This document shows, in pieces, positions 10,101 to 15,772 of a DNA stretch of 19,270 bases. A program made the translations under genes and the position numbers. Numbering within the stretch: position 1 is the first letter of the stretch; each line of letters starts with the position of its first letter. Under the pieces are notes generated by a model. It did no database searches. It was not told where the DNA came from and worked only from the letters and a program-made list of their open reading frames with translations. The stretch comes from an uncultured Chloroflexota bacterium (lineage in GTDB: Bacteria > Chloroflexota > Chloroflexia > Chloroflexales > Roseiflexaceae): the NCBI GenBank assembly GCA_937876225.1, contig CALFIC010000027.1, positions 1 through 19,270 of the forward strand. The letters run 5' to 3'.

Positions 10101-10695
10101 AGTCTTTGGGTGCTGCGCCAAAGGGTTCGGCACAGGCACCAGATGAATCGCCTGTAGCGGTATCAATGTAATGATTGCGATCATTAGGGAGTTTATAACG
10201 ATTACTAATATCCCAATCGATGGTGACCTGGTTGTACGAAGTGAGTTTGTAGATGTCACGCAACGGTTTCATCAAATCATCATTGACATTCCATTGGTGA
10301 TTGGCATCTTCGTCTGCAGCGTTTTTGGCATAGTATGAATCATTTGATTCGCCATCGAAATAGACGCGGATAACCAAATACTTTTTTGTGCCAATGACAT
10401 TGCTGCGTGGCGCAACCCGTTGCCCTTGGGCGGTCAACCATTGGTCCATGCCGGCAACTGGGCCGTTGGGATTACTGTTGCCGAAATCGACGATAAACGG
10501 CGACTTGCGTGTGTCGTGCCATGAACTGCCGACCATGTGGGCAGCCATATCGGTCTGTTCGGGTGACAAGGTATGCACGGCGGGATGTGCCACTGCGACG
10601 ATTGAATTGTGGTTGGCTTGGATTACAATTCCGACACAGATCACGATACTCATTAATAATCCCCAAAGCCGTTGGTAACGATTGTTGTGTATCAT
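4153..10695 (-). CDS. Giant secreted protein: M6-like zinc protease + CARDB/Ig + two LamG + Thr/Ala linker + papain-like cysteine protease
   Basis: 2180 residues. A signal peptide is visible (RYQR, then LWGLLMSIVICVGIVI, likely cut after AVA at 36). Residues about 92-505 form a metalloprotease domain with HEFGH at 298-302 and a downstream ELMDSNYPG...GWMP stretch, as in the immune-inhibitor-A-like M6 family. CARDB-like (about 515-690) and Ig-like (about 692-920) domains follow. Next are two LamG/concanavalin-like domains (about 935-1140, 1147-1345) and a mucin-like linker (about 1349-1582). A propeptide-like region (about 1583-1950) precedes a papain-fold domain with Cys1983 (SGCGPTAW), His2121 (GWLSHYPL) and Asn2157 (VNEGWGG). 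The start at 10695 has AGGAG 8 nt before it; the longer ATG at 10719 lacks one. There is no sortase or other anchor signal. It likely digests extracellular polymers. Domain calls are by eye, and the M6 assignment is less sure than HExxH itself. Confidence 0.9.
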   Translation of the reverse strand: MIHNNRYQRLWGLLMSIVICVGIVIQANHNSIVAVAHPAVHTLSPEQTDMAAHMVGSSWHDTRKSPFIVDFGNSNPNGPVAGMDQWLTAQGQRVAPRSNVIGTKKYLVIRVYFDGESNDSYYAKNAADEDANHQWNVNDDLMKPLRDIYKLTSYNQVTIDWDISNRYKLPNDRNHYIDTATGDSSGACAEPFGAAPKDCNLSQFGALIRDATTLAQGDFNYNNYTGILVLMSDTKSTAAFHRAAAGQCNTSWSGFALNGVASNHTYGCIIALENHAASSSSANEKNRVRQELFGRLGHEFGHAFQQGGPAHPSNYNNSFELMDSNYPGHIGAYEKQSNVAFPGWMPTSQYVAISKLGKTQNDSNCIRALEYDPALNPVPQAIKVNITGSLYYMLTVRTKNDGATTPVGNGDQLNAHFYDASRNPTGIPSEGLLIERVNESATGSAGDSTTPADPIVTVIPKSGRTIDNLWQKGEVADFFASDGVKFTILPEAVNNPNKQTMCVRISFDNTNSLQPDMAMRPWREAPGETWESTDIWFDSPLNGYGTYRYGYWNDINNVQVPRYNGDIPAAGSVNRAYARVRNVGTKTATDIKVRFQVTDPAGMGINASTNWIGLGTGGGVVDKNTFPALASLAPGAYTDVYVEWKPEFTDVPTTGTFDYHTCVRVKIDPVAGETVTGNQDGNDEQENIFTFEATPAISPIYQHQFTIFNESTTNPITYYLKLDSTLPPNWDVNINNGKLIVALDPNQQLTVPVVITPTGSAVLGSIFEAKISAEKHFDLVNQLAVAADPHNPEAYHAGSLDVGGVSFAVNVLAPTDIQCDAYQRGSLVEVVGGLNGFEGIHQAGTPLRAYAQVYDDGGQPIPLDDRASGDVGSNGVFRMRFSARADKSPTQGGSPMPKSVRCFFAGTQLLASSSTALKAIANAAPPTPTIVPWLVSEFHSTLNLNQFLAPPSTYSDTVNGAPGNQYECTAGKCPVLVGGRRGRGTQFTNSDSTFLKSNANIALGASFSVGLWAKRNNTNVAETLLSHGDTVATGKMFNMGFTNDGYFVCSTYNDELRSPDTYNDTGWHHFVCVVDGPARGLFIDNVEVANGTSVQAAYTVNNRMLLGRRADRPNSFSGALDEVKIYNYPISAGTIDSLYHLASMAPVPNYALSFDDIAIPENEGMTTGITASCGGNICPVVYYPDRTVVPRPLERVAAQQLEQNHWITWSSGNAVNVGNEGTLQFWAHLDDNSGSMLPLVIQSVGNRPQIYWRGSSHTLTFNSLTYEWSDFTPTWHMFTFVKTTNLHQIYIDGNKVAEGTAAVGTLPFRVGAGVTLKVGGVEGGELAGVELANWAFPGNYVAFRYTSNTSPSNITPSRTLTVTPTASNTAQPIVTIPAININKTVLAAQVTQNAILTAAAAPFATATKRAQIFIPTFVMAQTQWAGINITQTEAAYALKTPVPTKRPILTLAPIFPTLTVFLFPTRNMSQTATRTTTGTMTSTASVSPTVTATATATATASVTRATRTALPSATITNTATDTATATATKSCGTACPPITASPTVCAGASPQQCATITVTRSQTAAPTRTIAPSATVVPNPFGPDAIPLNALPKGMLYRVLQHIIDNKTKVGNDWSTTTLGDVAIPFYRPDVDNGNSPAYYEFSVFSDATKSKPAGFIMATMDGAINVARAGISSRHDFPITHWNSTGPAISKQLQGTLTIAPTSSVKLWKLDSLGYVMVKDNQVISNVGAIPALIDGLTEQAFASYSTSQMLSEVKYTPSNPVIDDSTYQYSGGSILRTGPQADIAKSVWRYGGKYADISPINNFSAYASAYTTSFAPLISQLTNEAAPLWGIEDEIISPRDIAAGNENYYIPIAVGTTSTVAIPLQGITAKDVTDMGGSSQISNLLPAVQLPAVQTVGDGGYSTMNVTATGPLSTVAVLRHGYSISKNGATVKLFFVMIDNPSGAKSIQTRDWSPWSYYYAGTDADQRMYDQWDLGGCLSGCGPTAWMMLFGWVDYKSSITGSGWGRWNTYRAGGNNVGAATGSTGVAPAALSNDVKNATLYIRNQVGTYCLPTSNSALTYPWSMENARYYLNYVGTGLGFADSYNIAGYHEDRLKNYAINEITNRVPRPVVIGTGWLSHYPLAYKYAIQSRPTTWRDAGWWVGDDYVYNQSFYVNEGWGGRSNGWINAGTWFAGRVSP

Positions 10696-10738
10696 CACAC
10701 CATCTCCTGTACGATTCATTTCATGTTGTTATACGGCG

Positions 10739-10767
10739 ATAATAACATTGATACATAAAAATGTAAA
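10739..10767 (-). promoter_or_regulatory. Sigma70-type promoter of the giant protease gene
   Basis: On the minus strand TTTACA (10762-10767) and TATTAT (10739-10744) are separated by exactly 17 bp, each one mismatch from consensus. The predicted start of transcription near 10732 leaves a leader of about 37 nt before the ATG at 10695. The surrounding 10735-10860 is strikingly AT-rich compared with the genes. Confidence 0.65.
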
Positions 10768-10850
10768 TAGATAAAATATTTATAGTAGATATTTAGGGTT
10801 TTTAAGGGAGAGGTTGTGATTTAATAAACTACGTTTAATTATAAATTAAT

Positions 10851-10896
10851 AAAAAATCACCTATCACGCGTATTTGCTTAATCTGCGTGATAGGTG
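10851..10896 (-). terminator. Intrinsic terminator of the SDR gene
   Basis: CACCTATCACGC (10858-10869) pairs perfectly with 10885-10896, giving a 12-bp stem. Read on the minus strand it is followed by TTTTTTATTAAT. It lies 24 bp past the SDR stop codon. This is a textbook rho-independent terminator and separates the SDR gene from the giant gene downstream on the same strand. Confidence 0.85.
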
Positions 10897-10919
10897 TAGC
10901 GTATTGACGCCAAATGCCC

Positions 10920-11684
10920 CTAATACATTGTCTGTCCGCCGTTGATGATGATGGTTTCGCCGGTGAGGTAGGCACCGAGTTCTGACGTCAAATAAATCAC
11001 TGCGCCGGCCACATCGGTAGGCGTACCTTCGCGCCCGAGTGGAATCCGGCCACGCACCGCCGCCCGCATATCGGGTGGCGTGTTGATGTCGTGGAAGCGG
11101 GTATCAATTAAGCCAGGCGCCACACAATTGACGCGGATATGATGGGGTGCCAGTTCTTTGGCTAGGCCACGGTTATAAGTCAAGATTGCACCTTTGGTAG
11201 CGGCATAGTAGGCTGAGCCGACGCCACCACCATCAAAGGCTGCTTGTGAACTCATCAATACGATGTTGCCACTGCCTTGGGTCATCATGCCGGGAATAAC
11301 GGCTTTACAACAGAGGAAGGTGCTGGTGACATTGAGGGCAAAGGCGTTGTCCCAGATTTCGCGGGTAAGGTCGAGGGTGCCAATACGTCCCAAAATCCCG
11401 CCGGCATTGGCGACAAGGATGTCGATGCCACCGAGCAAGCGTTGGGTTTCGCTGACGACATGGTTGACGGCGGCTTCGTCGGTCAAATCTGCTTGTAGGG
11501 CATAGGCTTTGACGCCGTGCGATTGCGCGACCGCCACGGTCTCACGCGCCCCGGCATCACTCGACAAATAGGTCAATACTACGTCGACGCCGTGGGCGGC
11601 GAGTGCTTCGACGATACCTCGGCCAATCCCAGAGGCGCCACCGGTTACCAGGGCGCGTTGTCCGCGTAATCCATAATCACTCAT
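10920..11684 (-). CDS. Short-chain dehydrogenase/reductase (FabG-like 3-oxoacyl reductase family)
   Basis: 254 residues, normal length for a classical SDR. The Rossmann cofactor motif TGGASGIG is at 14-21, an acidic ADLTD at 65-69, NAGG at 93-96, the catalytic Ser at 145/146 (LMSSQ), and Tyr160-x-x-x-Lys164 (YAATK). The late segment LTSELGAYLTGETIIINGGQTMY is the usual SDR C-terminus. Residues TYLSSD after beta-2 suggest NADP(H) rather than NAD, but weakly. It would reduce a ketone or oxidise an alcohol; the substrate cannot be read from sequence. AAGGA lies 7 nt before the start. It appears monocistronic, with its own terminator. FabG, glucose-dehydrogenase-like or sugar-acid roles are all possible, so no gene symbol is given. 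Confidence 0.92.
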   Translation of the reverse strand: MSDYGLRGQRALVTGGASGIGRGIVEALAAHGVDVVLTYLSSDAGARETVAVAQSHGVKAYALQADLTDEAAVNHVVSETQRLLGGIDILVANAGGILGRIGTLDLTREIWDNAFALNVTSTFLCCKAVIPGMMTQGSGNIVLMSSQAAFDGGGVGSAYYAATKGAILTYNRGLAKELAPHHIRVNCVAPGLIDTRFHDINTPPDMRAAVRGRIPLGREGTPTDVAGAVIYLTSELGAYLTGETIIINGGQTMY

Positions 11685-11878
11685 GGGGGTTTCCTTCTAT
11701 TGTGTGCAATTGCGTCACTGCTATTGTACGTGAATTTTCTGGTGGGGATGCGTCGCTGGTTGCAAATTTTGTCTGGTTGTAGCGTATGATGATGATGGCA
11801 CATTGGTTTGCTCGTTATCCATTTAAATGTACGATTACCCAATGAAAATAATGCCTTTTTAGTAGATAAGGAAGTTCG

Positions 11879-12853
11879 ATGCGTATTTTTGGTATTTGGC
11901 GTATGGTGGTATTGGTGAGTCTGCTTGTATTAAGTGCGTGTGGTGCGACCACGGCAGTCGCACCAACGGCAACGACAATCGACGCACCAGCGACCGCTAC
12001 AGCGGTTGTGGTCCCGGCGACCGCCACCGTGGCTGCCGCAACGACTGTGCCTACCGAAGCCCCTGTAATCGTTACGCCAATTGGCACGACTCCCGGTATG
12101 GGACTCAATCCTGCGTCTTTGACTGCAGTGCAAACCATCGTTGATTACTATACCGCGATCAATGCCCAACAATACTCCGTAGCGTATAAATTATGGGATA
12201 ATCCGAGTCAAACTTTGGCGCAAATTACGTCGGTCTTTACGGGTACTGTCGAATCTCGTGTGCGGATTGGCGCCCCGGAAATGGCTGTTGACATGGTTAC
12301 ACTCCCGGTCACGATTACGGCGATTGTCAATCAAGCCAATGGTGATCAAAAAGTGCAATATTTTGCAGGTACATATATCGTCAAAAACAATCTAATTACC
12401 GATACGACCATTGCCGAAGTCGCTGCCCCCACGAGTAGTGACGATAGCGATGCCGCACAGTTAGTCGCCAACTATTTTGCCGCAATCAATGAGCTGAAAT
12501 TTAGTATGGCGTATACACTGTGGTTTAACAATGGTAGCGATAGTCAATTATCATATGCCGAATTTGTACAAAGCTTGACTCCTATGCAGGGAGCGGTGGT
12601 GACGACGGGTACTGTGCAAGAAGAAGGCGCGATGGGGTCAACATATGCTACTGTACCGACGGTCAGCGTGACGCCCCAAGCTGATGGATCAACGCAAGTA
12701 CTCTGTGGCACCTATACGTTGCGGCACGTGAATGTGCAACCATTTGATCAACTTGGTTGGCGGATTACCCAAGTTGCTATGAGTCCAGTCGCTGGTGCAA
12801 AATCAGATGCGCCTAGTATTCAAAAACTTTTGACGTCAGAATGTAAGCCGTAA
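11879..12853 (+). CDS. Lipoprotein with Thr/Ala linker and two repeated NTF2-like domains
   Basis: 324 residues. The signal peptide ends in the lipobox LSAC with Cys21 as the lipidation site, so it is predicted to be membrane-anchored outside the cell. Residues about 22-66 are an Ala/Thr/Pro/Val linker (PTATT, PATATA). Two related modules follow, each starting with a similar helix: TIVDYYTAINAQQYSVAYKLW near 87 and LVANYFAAINELKFSMAYTLW near 197. Each is then followed by a beta-rich half (VSVTP, GTYTLRH in the second). This pattern fits SnoaL/NTF2-like (DUF4878-type) cone folds, assigned by eye only. GGAAG lies about 4-8 nt before the start, and a strong terminator follows. The role is unknown; ligand binding or envelope sensing is plausible. 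Confidence 0.85.
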   Translation: MRIFGIWRMVVLVSLLVLSACGATTAVAPTATTIDAPATATAVVVPATATVAAATTVPTEAPVIVTPIGTTPGMGLNPASLTAVQTIVDYYTAINAQQYSVAYKLWDNPSQTLAQITSVFTGTVESRVRIGAPEMAVDMVTLPVTITAIVNQANGDQKVQYFAGTYIVKNNLITDTTIAEVAAPTSSDDSDAAQLVANYFAAINELKFSMAYTLWFNNGSDSQLSYAEFVQSLTPMQGAVVTTGTVQEEGAMGSTYATVPTVSVTPQADGSTQVLCGTYTLRHVNVQPFDQLGWRITQVAMSPVAGAKSDAPSIQKLLTSECKP

Positions 12854-12863
12854 TCTGTCTACT

Positions 12864-12920
12864 ATGACCTGTTCCTGCAATCCGTTATTGACGGATAATC
12901 GCAGGGACAGGTCATTTTTT
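12864..12920 (+). terminator. Intrinsic terminator of the lipoprotein gene
   Basis: ATGACCTGTTCCTGC (12864-12878) pairs with 12901-12915 (one G:U), and an inner ATCCGT/ACGGAT stem lies within the loop, so the whole element folds as one long hairpin. Six T (12915-12920) follow on the plus strand. It starts 11 bp after the stop codon. Confidence 0.88.
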
Positions 12921-12967
12921 GTGCGAGGTAAATTTTCTATATGAGATATAACAATGTCTATCGTGAA

Positions 12968-13444
12968 CTATGGATGACGATAGGCTGCCAAGGTGCGGGC
13001 GATTTGTTCGAGATGTTCGTTACCATGCGCTACATAGCCGCTGAGTTGGCGTTGCAAGCTAACGGCACCGAGGTCGGGGTGGAAGCCGACCCGCTCCCAA
13101 TCGCTTTCTGCAAGATTAGTAAAAAAATCCGCCCAACGCAGATGTAATCCGTGCAGGATCATCAATGACGTTGACACATCGACTGTTTGACTATCTGCAA
13201 ACGACGCCCAGGCATCTTGGTCGTAGGGCTTGAGGGGTGGATTGATTTCACTGGCGATAAGGCGACAACGAATATAGGCATTCATGTGAGAATCTGCCAA
13301 ATGATGGACGTTTTGGGCAATGCTCCATTCACCGGCTAAGGGGTGTGCCGTCATACACGCATCGTCAAGATTGGCGATGGCGGTCATGAGCTGTTGTGGG
13401 AATTCACGCAGGGCGGTAATACTTTCGGCATAAAGTGGTGGCAT
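12968..13444 (-). CDS. DinB/YfiT-family putative metal-dependent enzyme
   Basis: 158 residues, the usual size of a DinB-superfamily four-helix bundle. The three metal ligands can be placed at His48 (NVHHLADSH), His140 and His144 (YVAHGNEHLEQI), the classical spacing in which the last two are four apart near the C-terminus. The N-terminal HPLAGEWSIAQNVHHLA matches the DinB_2/YfiT pattern. Known relatives include thiol-dependent S-transferases (bacillithiol or mycothiol type) and damage-induced proteins of unknown activity. A strong AAGGAG sits 6 nt before the start. It is transcribed divergently from the amidinohydrolase with a perfect palindrome between them. The family is well supported, the reaction is unknown. 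Confidence 0.88.
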   Translation of the reverse strand: MPPLYAESITALREFPQQLMTAIANLDDACMTAHPLAGEWSIAQNVHHLADSHMNAYIRCRLIASEINPPLKPYDQDAWASFADSQTVDVSTSLMILHGLHLRWADFFTNLAESDWERVGFHPDLGAVSLQRQLSGYVAHGNEHLEQIARTLAAYRHP

Positions 13445-13461
13445 GAGAGGCTCCTTTTTGA

Positions 13462-13475
13462 TGGTATCGATACCA
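13462..13475. promoter_or_regulatory. 14-bp perfect palindrome between divergent genes (candidate operator)
   Basis: TGGTATCGATACCA lies 17 bp from the DinB-like start and 77 bp from the amidinohydrolase start, and its inner 12 bp, GGTATCGATACC, are also symmetrical. A TATTAT (13477-13482) directly adjoins it and could be a -10 box for the plus strand, though no good -35 is seen. The symmetry suggests a dimeric regulator controlling one or both genes; this is inference. Confidence 0.45.
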
Positions 13476-13552
13476 GTATTATTGCAGAATTGTTAGGCGT
13501 TCGTGGTAGGATAATCAGGCAAACTGGTTTTTATCATATGAAGAGGACAATG

Positions 13553-14476
13553 ATGACCCATACTTCATTACCTGCAGCCCATGGCGGTGACCAATGGCAA
13601 GCCCGTGACCGCGACGCCTTGGCAACTGTCGGCGTGACGACTGAATATGGTCGCTTACGCCGGGTGATTATGCATCGTCCCGGTGGCGAAATCGACGGTA
13701 TTACCAATCCCGGTAAAGTATTGTGGGACGATATAGTCGAGCCAACGGCCGCGCGTGAACAACACGATAATCTCACCAATATGTACCGTTCGTTTGGCGT
13801 AGAAGTCATCGAATTAGCACCGGGTGAACGAGCCACCCCCAACATTTATTTCTGTCGTGACCATTTTTTTATGACGCCTCGTGGTGCCATCATCGCCCGC
13901 ATGGCGTCGGCGGCGCGTGCCGGTGAAGAGCAAGTGTCGGCGCAAGCCTTGCTGCGTAGCGGTGTGCCGATTGTCCACGGTGTGCATGGTGATGCGGTAT
14001 TTGAAGGTGCCGATGTGATTTATGTACGTGATGGTGTGGTCATCGTGGCCACGGGATTACGTACCAATATGGCTGGCGCGCAACAAGTCGCGCACGAACT
14101 CAAAAGTATGGGGCTCGAGCCACATATCGTCAATATGCCGTGGGGGTGTGGCCACATTGATGGGGGTGTCAATATAGTAGGGCCACGGACGGCGGTGATG
14201 GTGCCCAACAATGCCCCCCACGAAGCCTATGAATTATTGCGCTACATGGGATTTACGGTCATTAATGCGATGGATGCGCCTGGTGTCGATCACTACCCCC
14301 GCTCTATCAATATGGTGCCAGTGGCGCCCAATGTGGTGGTGATGCCGGCTGGTAACCCTACGATGCGTAAATTGTTTGAAGCACATGATATTGAATGCCA
14401 CGAAGTCGAAATTTCTGAATTGATGAAGGGTGGTGGCGCCGTCCATTGTATGACGGGCGTGGTCTGGCGCGAATAA
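13553..14476 (+). CDS. Arginine deiminase / DDAH superfamily amidinohydrolase
   Basis: 307 residues from the ATG at 13553, chosen because AAGAGG sits 6 nt before it; upstream in-frame ATGs at 13550 and 13538 fit worse. The guanidino-group-modifying fold is indicated by EYGRLRRVIMHRPGGE at the N-terminus, EGAD (151-154), the catalytic His in GCGHIDGG (His201), and the catalytic Cys in GGGAVHCMTG (Cys299). Enzymes of this superfamily use this Cys/His/acid set to hydrolyse arginine (to citrulline) or methylated arginines, or to transfer amidino groups. It is nearer the short single-domain DDAH-like members than 400-residue ArcA. There is no ornithine transcarbamylase or carbamate kinase nearby, so a catabolic ADI operon is not supported. 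The exact substrate is uncertain. Confidence 0.87.
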   Translation: MTHTSLPAAHGGDQWQARDRDALATVGVTTEYGRLRRVIMHRPGGEIDGITNPGKVLWDDIVEPTAAREQHDNLTNMYRSFGVEVIELAPGERATPNIYFCRDHFFMTPRGAIIARMASAARAGEEQVSAQALLRSGVPIVHGVHGDAVFEGADVIYVRDGVVIVATGLRTNMAGAQQVAHELKSMGLEPHIVNMPWGCGHIDGGVNIVGPRTAVMVPNNAPHEAYELLRYMGFTVINAMDAPGVDHYPRSINMVPVAPNVVVMPAGNPTMRKLFEAHDIECHEVEISELMKGGGAVHCMTGVVWRE

Positions 14477-14544
14477 TATATGTGTCAACCTGCTATGGTC
14501 AGTTTTGGCAATAGCGAGTTGCGATAGCAATAATCAGTGATAGA

Positions 14545-15549
14545 TTACAACGCCACCCAATTGGGGTGGCGTTGCAATGTGGCGCGCAAAAGCGTTTTTT
14601 CATTATCAGCAAGCCACGATGCCGTCACGGCATTGTCGATGAGTTGGCAAATCGTGGCGGGGGACAAGTGGAAGTGCTCCATCAATTGGGTGTATTCATC
14701 GACCAAGGTATTGTTAAACATTTTGGGGTCGTCGGTATTGACGGTGACCAGCATACCTTGATTGATGAAATCTGCGATGGGGTGGCTGGCGATATCTGCG
14801 ACGACACCGGTACGTACATTGGACAAGGGGCACATTTCGAGGGGAGTTTGGTGCGCCACCAAAAATGCACACAATGCGGGGTCGGTACTGGCGCGCGTGG
14901 CATGGCCGATGCGTTCGGCACCGAGGGTGGTGAGTGCCCCCCAAATGCTTTCGGCACCAGCAGCTTCGCCGGCATGCGCGGTGGTGTGGAGCCCCAATTG
15001 ACGGGCGCGGGCAAAGACTGGTGCAAATGGTTCTGGTGGGTGGGTTTGCTCGGAGCCACCTAATCCGATGCCGATGACGCCGTATTCGCGGAGCTCGGCA
15101 ACCGTTTCGAGCGTGTACATGGCGCGGTCGATGGGGGAATCACGTACCACATCGGCGATGAGGTTGACGCGGACGGAGGGGACGTGGTCGAGTCCCGCTC
15201 GGATGGCGCGGGTGATTTCGCTGATGGTGAGGCCATGGCGGGCGAAATCAGTAGGTGAATAATGCGACTCGACATAACAGATGTTTTGATTAGTCCAGTC
15301 TTGAGCCACGGCGGCGGCGATGGTAGTGAAATCGGCGGCAGTGCGAATGAAGCGATTTTTCCAGACCCAGGTGTTGATAAAGTGGGGGAAGTCACGGTAC
15401 TGGAATTTACGTGTCAGGGCTGCCATATCGGGAACCTCGGGGTCGCCACCGTACTGTTGCATCAGTTGCCACAAGGTGGGGAGTGGAATGGAGCCTTCGA
15501 GGTGGATGTGGAGCTCTACTTTGGGCAGGGAGTGAAGCCAAGTATGCAT
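14545..15549 (-). CDS. add: Adenosine deaminase
   Basis: 334 residues, the standard length. It converts adenosine to inosine plus ammonia with a zinc-activated water. The zinc ligands and catalytic residues are in place: His14 and His16 in VELHIHLEGS, His192 and the proton-shuttle Glu195 in AHAGE, His216 in ERIGHAT, and Asp273/Asp274 in NTDDP. An ATG 40 codons upstream gives a longer frame, but its extra residues are unconserved-looking and encoded by repeat DNA. The start at 15549 gives the family-typical MHTWLHSLPKVELHIHLEGS. The last codons (PNWVAL) are encoded by one arm of a perfect hairpin. It follows ahcY on the same strand, which fits disposal of the adenosine AhcY makes. Adenine deaminase-like activity cannot be excluded from sequence alone. 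Confidence 0.94.
   Translation of the reverse strand: MHTWLHSLPKVELHIHLEGSIPLPTLWQLMQQYGGDPEVPDMAALTRKFQYRDFPHFINTWVWKNRFIRTAADFTTIAAAVAQDWTNQNICYVESHYSPTDFARHGLTISEITRAIRAGLDHVPSVRVNLIADVVRDSPIDRAMYTLETVAELREYGVIGIGLGGSEQTHPPEPFAPVFARARQLGLHTTAHAGEAAGAESIWGALTTLGAERIGHATRASTDPALCAFLVAHQTPLEMCPLSNVRTGVVADIASHPIADFINQGMLVTVNTDDPKMFNNTLVDEYTQLMEHFHLSPATICQLIDNAVTASWLADNEKTLLRATLQRHPNWVAL
14548..14574. terminator. Hairpin between converging genes, overlapping the end of add
   Basis: CAACGCCACCC (14548-14558) pairs perfectly with 14564-14574 around AATTG. It lies inside the last codons of add and 71 bp beyond the stop of the convergent amidinohydrolase. There is no T-run on either side, so it may act as a weak bidirectional stop or an mRNA 3'-end barrier. 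Confidence 0.5.
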
Positions 15550-15567
15550 TACGATGCTCTTTCTAGC

Positions 15568-15604
15568 GCTCGCACAGAGGATATTCTTTGGCTCGCACAG
15601 AGGA
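15568..15604. repeat. 14-bp direct repeat GCTCGCACAGAGGA, two copies
   Basis: Identical copies lie at 15568-15581 and 15591-15604. The second runs on into CGCAGAGGGCACGG. It belongs to the CACAGAGGACGCAGAGG style of interspersed spacer repeat known in several bacterial phyla (recollection, not searched). It falls within the would-be N-terminal extension of add, which supports the shorter start. Confidence 0.75.
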
Positions 15605-15626
15605 CGCAGAGGGCACGGCGACACAC

Positions 15627-15700
15627 GGGCGATTTTCCACGGCGCACTGACATAGAGTAGTTGCGTCAACTGGTGCCCGTGCGCCGTGGATTAATCGCCC
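15627..15700. repeat. Imperfect 74-bp inverted repeat (MITE/REP-like)
   Basis: The left arm 15627-15647 and right arm 15679-15700 match over 21-22 bp with one indel and one mismatch (GGGCGATT, then CCACGGCGCAC on the left; the right arm is its complement), around a 31-bp centre. It could fold into a long cruciform in the ahcY-add gap. The ends carry no obvious target-site duplication. Confidence 0.8.
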
Positions 15701-15710
15701 TTACGTATTG

Positions 15711-15743
15711 ACTTCATACTTCCGACTTCATGCTTCCAACTTC
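15711..15743. repeat. 14-bp tandem repeat, 2.4 copies
   Basis: ACTTCATACTTCCG (15711-15724), ACTTCATGCTTCCA (15725-15738) and a partial ACTTC (15739-15743). It directly abuts the hairpin after ahcY. Confidence 0.75.
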
Positions 15744-15770
15744 GTATGGCGCCATGGAATGACGCCATAC
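15744..15770 (-). terminator. Hairpin directly after ahcY
   Basis: GTATGGCG (15744-15751) pairs with CGCCATAC (15763-15770), an 8-bp stem with an 11-nt loop, 2 nt past the ahcY stop on the minus strand. No T-run follows, so it may only attenuate read-through into add. Confidence 0.4.
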
Positions 15771-15772
15771 TA

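Noticed and set aside
13538..14476. Arginine catabolic (arc) operon
   Set aside because: Only one deiminase-superfamily gene is present, with no ornithine transcarbamylase, carbamate kinase or antiporter nearby.
15550..15669. 40-residue N-terminal extension of adenosine deaminase
   Set aside because: It is encoded by direct and inverted repeats, and the family normally begins close to the HIHLEGS motif.
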